A DNA stretch of 64,000 nt from the NCBI GenBank assembly GCA_021229015.1, contig CM037783.1:22515289-22579288 (forward strand). The letters run 5' to 3'. Each line of letters opens with the position of its first letter. Position 1 is the stretch's first letter. The position numbers and the translations under genes are program-made. The DNA comes from Solen grandis (lineage: Eukaryota; Mollusca; Bivalvia; Adapedonta; Solenidae). The notes under the pieces are model-generated. The model was not told where the DNA came from. It was given only the letters and a program-made list of their open reading frames with translations, and did no database searches. This document shows positions 62,501 to 64,000 of the stretch, in pieces.

Positions 62501-63271
62501 GTTTCTTGCCCTTTTTGACAGCCCTTATTCATGGTTAATGTTTCTTGCCCTTTTTGACAGCCCTTATTTATGGTTAATGTTTCTTGCCCTTTTTGACAGC
62601 CCTTATTCATGGTTTATGTTTCTTGACCTTTTTGACAGCCCTTATTCATGGTTTATGTTTCTTGACCTTTTTGACAGCCCTTATTCATGGTTTATGTTTC
62701 TTGACCTTTTTGACAGCCCTTATTCATGGTTTATGTTTCTTGCCCTTTTTGACAGCCCTTATTCATGGTTTATGTTTCTTGCCCTTTTTGACAGCCCTTA
62801 TTCATGGTTTATGTTTCTTGACCTTTTTGACAGCCCTTATTCATGGTTTATGTTTCTTGCCCTTTTTGACAGCCCTTATTCATGGTTTATGTTTCTTGAC
62901 CTTTTTGACAGCCCTTATTCATGGTTTATGTTTCTTGACCTTTTTGACAGCCCTTATTCATGGTTTATGTTTCTTGCCCTTTTAGACAGCTGGTATATAA
63001 TGAAAAGTATACAAAATCTATTTATGTGTCCTTTTTCATATTTTTGCAAAAAAAAAGTGCATTTGTATTTTGTAATCACATGCATATCTTCTTTTCTTTT
63101 TGATAGCGGACTGCCAAATAGGTAGTGGGTTAGTCACAAAAACTAAAACATGTGAGCTTTGCCCTGTTGGATTTTACAATGATAAATCCGGGTCCAATCC
63201 AAACACATGTAAGAAATGTCCGAATGGGAAAATCAACTATCAACCAGGATCCAGGATATGTAATGTCAATA
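44396..63271 (+). CDS. Large extracellular protein with tandem GCC2/GCC3 cysteine-rich modules, partial
   Basis: Gene-level entry. Exons: 44396-44539, 46103-46255, 50029-50106, 52850-52930, 53408-53572, 57777-57944, 62047-62214 and 63107-63271. All start and end in phase 1 and have lengths divisible by three. Together they encode seven modules with the spacing C-x(9-13)-C-x2-C-x(13-14)-C-x2-C followed by a last Cys, the GCC2/GCC3 or ephrin-receptor-like type found in SVEP1, SCUBE and related secreted or membrane proteins. N-glycosylation sequons (NCT, NFT, NIT, NST) fit an extracellular location. No signal peptide, other domain, start or stop is in the window; the gene must continue on both sides. 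Confidence 0.88.
44571..45131 (-). mobile_element. Helentron-like element, decayed family A
   Basis: The minus-strand tail (CAGCTCAAGATGAGCTATTA) lies 30 bp after exon 1. Core traces (AAGACCACTGGCCACATTTC) follow, and a head ACAGGTGACCAATAAAGGGC then TATCATGACCCTCTTGT lies at the right. Confidence 0.6.
45132..46102. repeat. Intron with short degenerate tandem repeats
   Basis: At 45310-45580 the phrase CAGTTACAGCATTTTATGTC then ATGATAG recurs about five times at about 60-80 bp. A strong unused GTAAGT donor-like site is at 46028. No module exon was found. Confidence 0.5.
46103..46255 (+). CDS. Cys-rich module exon 2
   Basis: This exon is 153 bp, phase 1-1, with acceptor TTGTGTTGCAG and a consensus GTGAGT donor. 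It reads (V)YCSVGKQYSNGQCNICAEG to CPTGYTTNGTGASECNV, with six cysteines and an NCT sequon. CPTGY.T...G...C is the classic second half of a GCC2/GCC3 module. An apparent minus-strand reading here is a shadow. Confidence 0.9.
46690..47690 (-). mobile_element. Helentron-like element with ATACCCCC end, 156-bp units
   Basis: At the left, TTTATACCCCCATAAAATG then GGGGGGGTATATAGG forms a terminal hairpin, followed by a TCGGTCGGTCCGTCGG block. Six units of 155-170 bp carry GAGGAAGTGCAGTGCA and GGAGTTATTGCCCTTTGT (inverse AAAGGGCAATAACTCC). The head is not seen; it breaks off at about 47690. Confidence 0.68.
47755..48180 (-). mobile_element. Helentron-like remnant with CTGT block
   Basis: CTCAGCTACAGATCTTGGGG is followed by CTGTCTATCTGTCTGTCTGT, then diverged core sequence. 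GGTATGAATCACCTTCAGTG and GTATTGATCACCTTTAGTG repeat once. Confidence 0.4.
48300..48370 (-). mobile_element. Family A-like tail fragment
   Basis: ACTCACCTGAACACAACATG then CTCAATGTGAACTTTTGTGA is a decayed minus-strand version of the TAGCTCACCTGAGCAC tail. Confidence 0.45.
48910..49545 (-). mobile_element. Helentron-like element with GGGCAT ends
   Basis: The left end ATGCCCTCGCCATGAAATGG then CGGCGGGCAT is a hairpin tail. The right end GGCAGGGGCATCCATGTCCT then ATGGACA is a palindromic head. GGCGAGGGCAT and GGCAGGGGCAT form the subterminal inverted repeat (9 of 11). Two to three units repeat ACTTGGCACAAGT and TTAGGACAAGACATTGTGTC. Confidence 0.62.
49950..49990 (-). mobile_element. Family A/B head fragment
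   Basis: AGGTGAGTGATTTAGGGCCT then CTATGGCCCTCTTAC is an isolated minus-strand head, with no core or tail, 40 bp before exon 3. Confidence 0.5.
50029..50106 (+). CDS. Cys-rich half-module exon 3
   Basis: This exon is 78 bp, phase 1-1, with acceptor TGTGTTGCAG and donor GTAAGG. It encodes HCEVGKYLEGDECVACKTG and a few more residues, the first three cysteines of a module. The other three are on the next exon, 2.7 kb away. This is the only module in the window split by an intron. Confidence 0.88.
50217..51345 (-). mobile_element. Helentron-like element, family C, minus copy
   Basis: The left end TAGCTTGACTGTTAGAAGAA then TATGAGAGC, GTCAGCGTCGGTGTTGGCGT, repeated GGTTAAAGTTTTGCATGC units, and the right head GAATAGTTGAGCATGCTGTC then CTCTGACAGC are the inverse of the element at 10203. 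It lies in the intron that splits one Cys-rich module. Confidence 0.75.
51346..52242. other. No gene seen
   Basis: Intron sequence with A- and C-runs. No module exon or element end was recognised. Confidence 0.5.
52243..52826. repeat. 47-bp tandem repeat array
   Basis: About eleven units of GACTAATACTGTAGTACTGA then TAAT(AAT/TCT)GTTGAGGTAAAAGGTTAAAT. Variants ending ATTCT and AATAAT partly alternate, suggesting growth by dimers. The array ends about 20 bp before the acceptor of exon 4. Each unit contains GAG|GTAAAA, close to a 5' splice-site consensus. Confidence 0.9.
52850..52930 (+). CDS. Cys-rich half-module exon 4
   Basis: This exon is 81 bp, phase 1-1, with acceptor GATTTTGTAG and donor GTAAGC. 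It encodes GNGACTPCPANSTSLVTGAS and then NSNQCDT, the last three cysteines of the module begun at 50029, with an NST sequon. The acceptor lies about 20 bp after the end of a 47-bp tandem repeat array. Confidence 0.88.
53408..53572 (+). CDS. Cys-rich module exon 5
   Basis: This exon is 165 bp, phase 1-1, with acceptor CTGTCTTTACAG and a perfect GTAAGT donor. It encodes VCSAGTFRQPSQKTECTPCP through CLNCSQGNITMQTGS to DQC, with six cysteines and an NIT sequon. The reading runs on past the donor into the intron, but the phase and consensus support the splice site. Confidence 0.9.
53694..54165 (-). mobile_element. Helentron-like remnant with GGTT/GGTC block
   Basis: GATTGATTGGTTGGTTGG then TCGGTCGGTCGGTCGG at the left is the short-repeat block typical just inside the 3' end (minus strand). 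Two degenerate units with GAAGATAAAGCTCTGATA and AAATAAAGTCTTGG follow. Confidence 0.45.
54177..54362 (-). mobile_element. SINE copy, 5' truncated
   Basis: It shares the 3' half of the 22227 copy: GTTGGGTTTAATGTTCCACC on the plus strand, CTGCAGTATCACGCCGTAGA and CAACCAGTCCTGGAAC. The tRNA-like head is missing. Confidence 0.5.
54785..56632. repeat. 17-bp minisatellite, about 108 units
   Basis: The unit is TGCTGGTGGATGTCGTC with common variants (GTAGATG, CATC, TTCTGG). Because 17 is not a multiple of three and the unit lacks stops in most frames, long open readings arise in all three frames of both strands, with a 17-residue period (MLSAGGCHLLVDVVCWW on one strand, HPPADDIHQQTTSTSR on the other). 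It lies in the intron between exons 5 and 6. It is not a protein gene. Confidence 0.93.
56633..57776. other. No gene seen
   Basis: AT-rich intron between the minisatellite and exon 6, with one G homopolymer. No supported feature. Confidence 0.5.
57777..57944 (+). CDS. Cys-rich module exon 6
   Basis: This exon is 168 bp, phase 1-1, with acceptor TATATTTCAG and donor GTAAGC. It encodes LCQAGQQYNPSTKTCSPCPV through NNCTSCSTNFTTLSEGSTSA to NNCSE. It is the cleanest GCC2/GCC3 match in the set, with six cysteines and NCT and NFT sequons. The large intron before it contains the 17-bp minisatellite. Confidence 0.92.
57945..59619. other. No gene seen
   Basis: Intron after exon 6. A minus-strand protein-like stretch at about 58490-58680 has no recognised family and no convincing splice pair. 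Otherwise no feature. Confidence 0.45.
59620..60545 (-). mobile_element. Helentron-like remnant
   Basis: The left block GTCACATCAGTCCATCTGTG then TGTCCGTCCGCCTGTAG is followed by four degenerate units of about 160 bp with GAGTTATGACCCTTTGTTAT and CTACCAATGGTCTGATTTT. Confidence 0.5.
60552..61830 (-). mobile_element. Helentron-like element with GTGTCGCC ends, complete
   Basis: A perfect 13-bp subterminal inverted repeat: GTGTCGCCTGCAT (60552-60564) and ATGCAGGCGACAC (61789-61801). The left end has a GTCGTCGTCGTC block. The core units carry GTCCGGAGCATAACTCGAAA and GTGCAGTGCACAAGAATGAT. The right head has the palindrome GTGTTCCGAGGAACAC. Confidence 0.75.
60597..60640. repeat. (GTC)n trinucleotide repeat
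   Basis: A GTC run with two GGC interruptions. It is the short-repeat block of the element at 60552-61830. Confidence 0.9.
62047..62214 (+). CDS. Cys-rich module exon 7
   Basis: This exon is 168 bp, phase 1-1. The acceptor is a T-rich tract ending ATCAAATAG and the donor is GTAAGA. It encodes VCLPGTYSKINSGRVICEVC through SSCSSCPSGTTTQYNGTDSN to LKC, with six cysteines. I found no further module exon in the 4.1 kb since the previous one. Confidence 0.9.
62462..62995. repeat. 39-bp tandem repeat array with splice-acceptor-like units
   Basis: About thirteen units of TTTCTTGCCCTTTTTGACAG then CCCTTATTCATGGTTTATG. Each holds a pyrimidine tract directly followed by CAG, a good 3' splice-site match. 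Since 39 is a multiple of three, a 13-residue repeat (FDSPYSWFMFLAL) is open in one frame. It is intronic, between exons 7 and 8, and I do not consider it coding. Confidence 0.9.
63107..63271 (+). CDS. Cys-rich module exon 8
   Basis: This exon is 165 bp, phase 1-1, with acceptor TTCTTTTTGATAG and donor GTGAGT. It encodes DCQIGSGLVTKTKTCELCPV through TCKKCPNGKINYQPGSRIC, with six cysteines. A 39-bp tandem array whose units look like 3' splice sites ends about 110 bp upstream. The gene should continue beyond the window, because this exon also ends in phase 1. Confidence 0.9.
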
Positions 63272-64000
63272 GTGAGTATTTTCCTATTTGACAGATTTCT
63301 ATTTGAAAAAAATTAAAATGTATTGTTTATCTTTATGAAAGGCATGACATGATTTTGGTTGCCATTTTATTTCAGGTTTTGACTTACCTGAGCACATGGT
63401 GATATCTTAGGAAATGAGTTGTGGCTCTTGAATTATCACATAATACCAGATTTCATTTTGTTTGGTAGTTGTGAGTACTGGGGGTAACAGCAGACTTTTA
63501 TCTAGGGATAAGCTGACTGAATTTGCAAACTCACCAGTTTTAAAAATTGCCACATGTGTATAATATTATGTGTGTACATCTCAAGGGTAACCTTGAAAAT
63601 TTTGCACATACTTAACAAAATGTTCTTTTTTGGTTCAGTTTATGTTTGTTTATACGATAAAAGCTTGTTTCTGGGTACTATTGAAGGTCACCAAGAAAAA
63701 TCAAGGGATGTAAATTGTTTCATTTAGATGGAGGATAACCACTGTACTCATGAAACCTGAACAGCATGAAAAGTCATATAATATTATTTTCTGACTGGTT
63801 GGGTTTGAAAGAGTTTGCAAAGCAGTAAGCACTACTGTAAGCTCAGACAAGTGATGTCTAGTTTTTCTTTACCTTTGTTTAATTATTGGTTCACAAATTA
63901 CCAACTAATATCTTATTGTGGAAAGCTGTCTAAGATGCCATTTTTTTTTGGTATTTTCTATATTACAATTTACAAAAGTTATGAGTATGTGTCTGAAAAC
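63272..64000. other. Intron after exon 8, no feature seen
   Basis: No further module exon, element end or tandem array was recognised up to the window edge. Confidence 0.5.

Noticed and set aside
62466..63125. 219-codon hydrophobic repeat protein (SWFMFLALFDSPY)
   Set aside because: It is a 39-bp intronic tandem array; the frame runs into the acceptor and exon 8 out of the exon's own frame.

Overview
The window is animal nuclear DNA: AT-rich, intron-rich, with short exons bounded by consensus GT/AG sites and dense non-autonomous transposable elements. The repeat families and the tRNA-derived SINE are of a kind I associate with bivalve molluscs. A clam-like bivalve is therefore my inference; the species cannot be named from the sequence.

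Two genes can be recognised, both incomplete. On the minus strand (4388-41219) is a macroH2A histone-variant gene: six exons cover the end of the linker and most of the macro domain. The exon with the GGEVG loop is of the ADP-ribose-binding macroH2A1.1 type. The next block exists twice, at 18112-18286 and 4388-4562. The two copies have the same length and phase and cannot both be spliced in without a frameshift, so they look like a mutually exclusive pair. The H2A-fold exons and the last macro-domain exon were not found. On the plus strand (44396-63271), eight phase 1-1 exons encode seven six-cysteine GCC2/GCC3 (ephrin-receptor-like) modules of a large extracellular protein of the SVEP1/SCUBE kind. 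A possible short spliced plus-strand transcript lies at about 1640-3206.

A run of exactly 100 N (41220-41319) separates the genes, and both lose their 5' ends towards it. The gap either hides two gene starts or is a scaffold join.

Most of the rest is repeats. The dominant class has a palindromic head, a subterminal inverted repeat, a tandem core, a GACG-type or GACAGACA-type block, a hairpin and an A-rich end. This resembles non-autonomous Helentron (Helitron2) elements. At least six families share this layout, and two nested insertions show empty-site evidence. Every oriented member left of the gap reads plus and every one right of it reads minus, so all are antisense to their host gene. 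Other elements are two TTAA-flanked piggyBac-like MITEs, a pogo/Tigger-like element, foldback MITEs, SINE copies and broken LINE 3' ends.

Three tandem arrays (47, 17 and 39 bp) sit in introns of the cysteine-rich gene. Two of them end close to splice acceptors and carry splice-site-like motifs in each unit.
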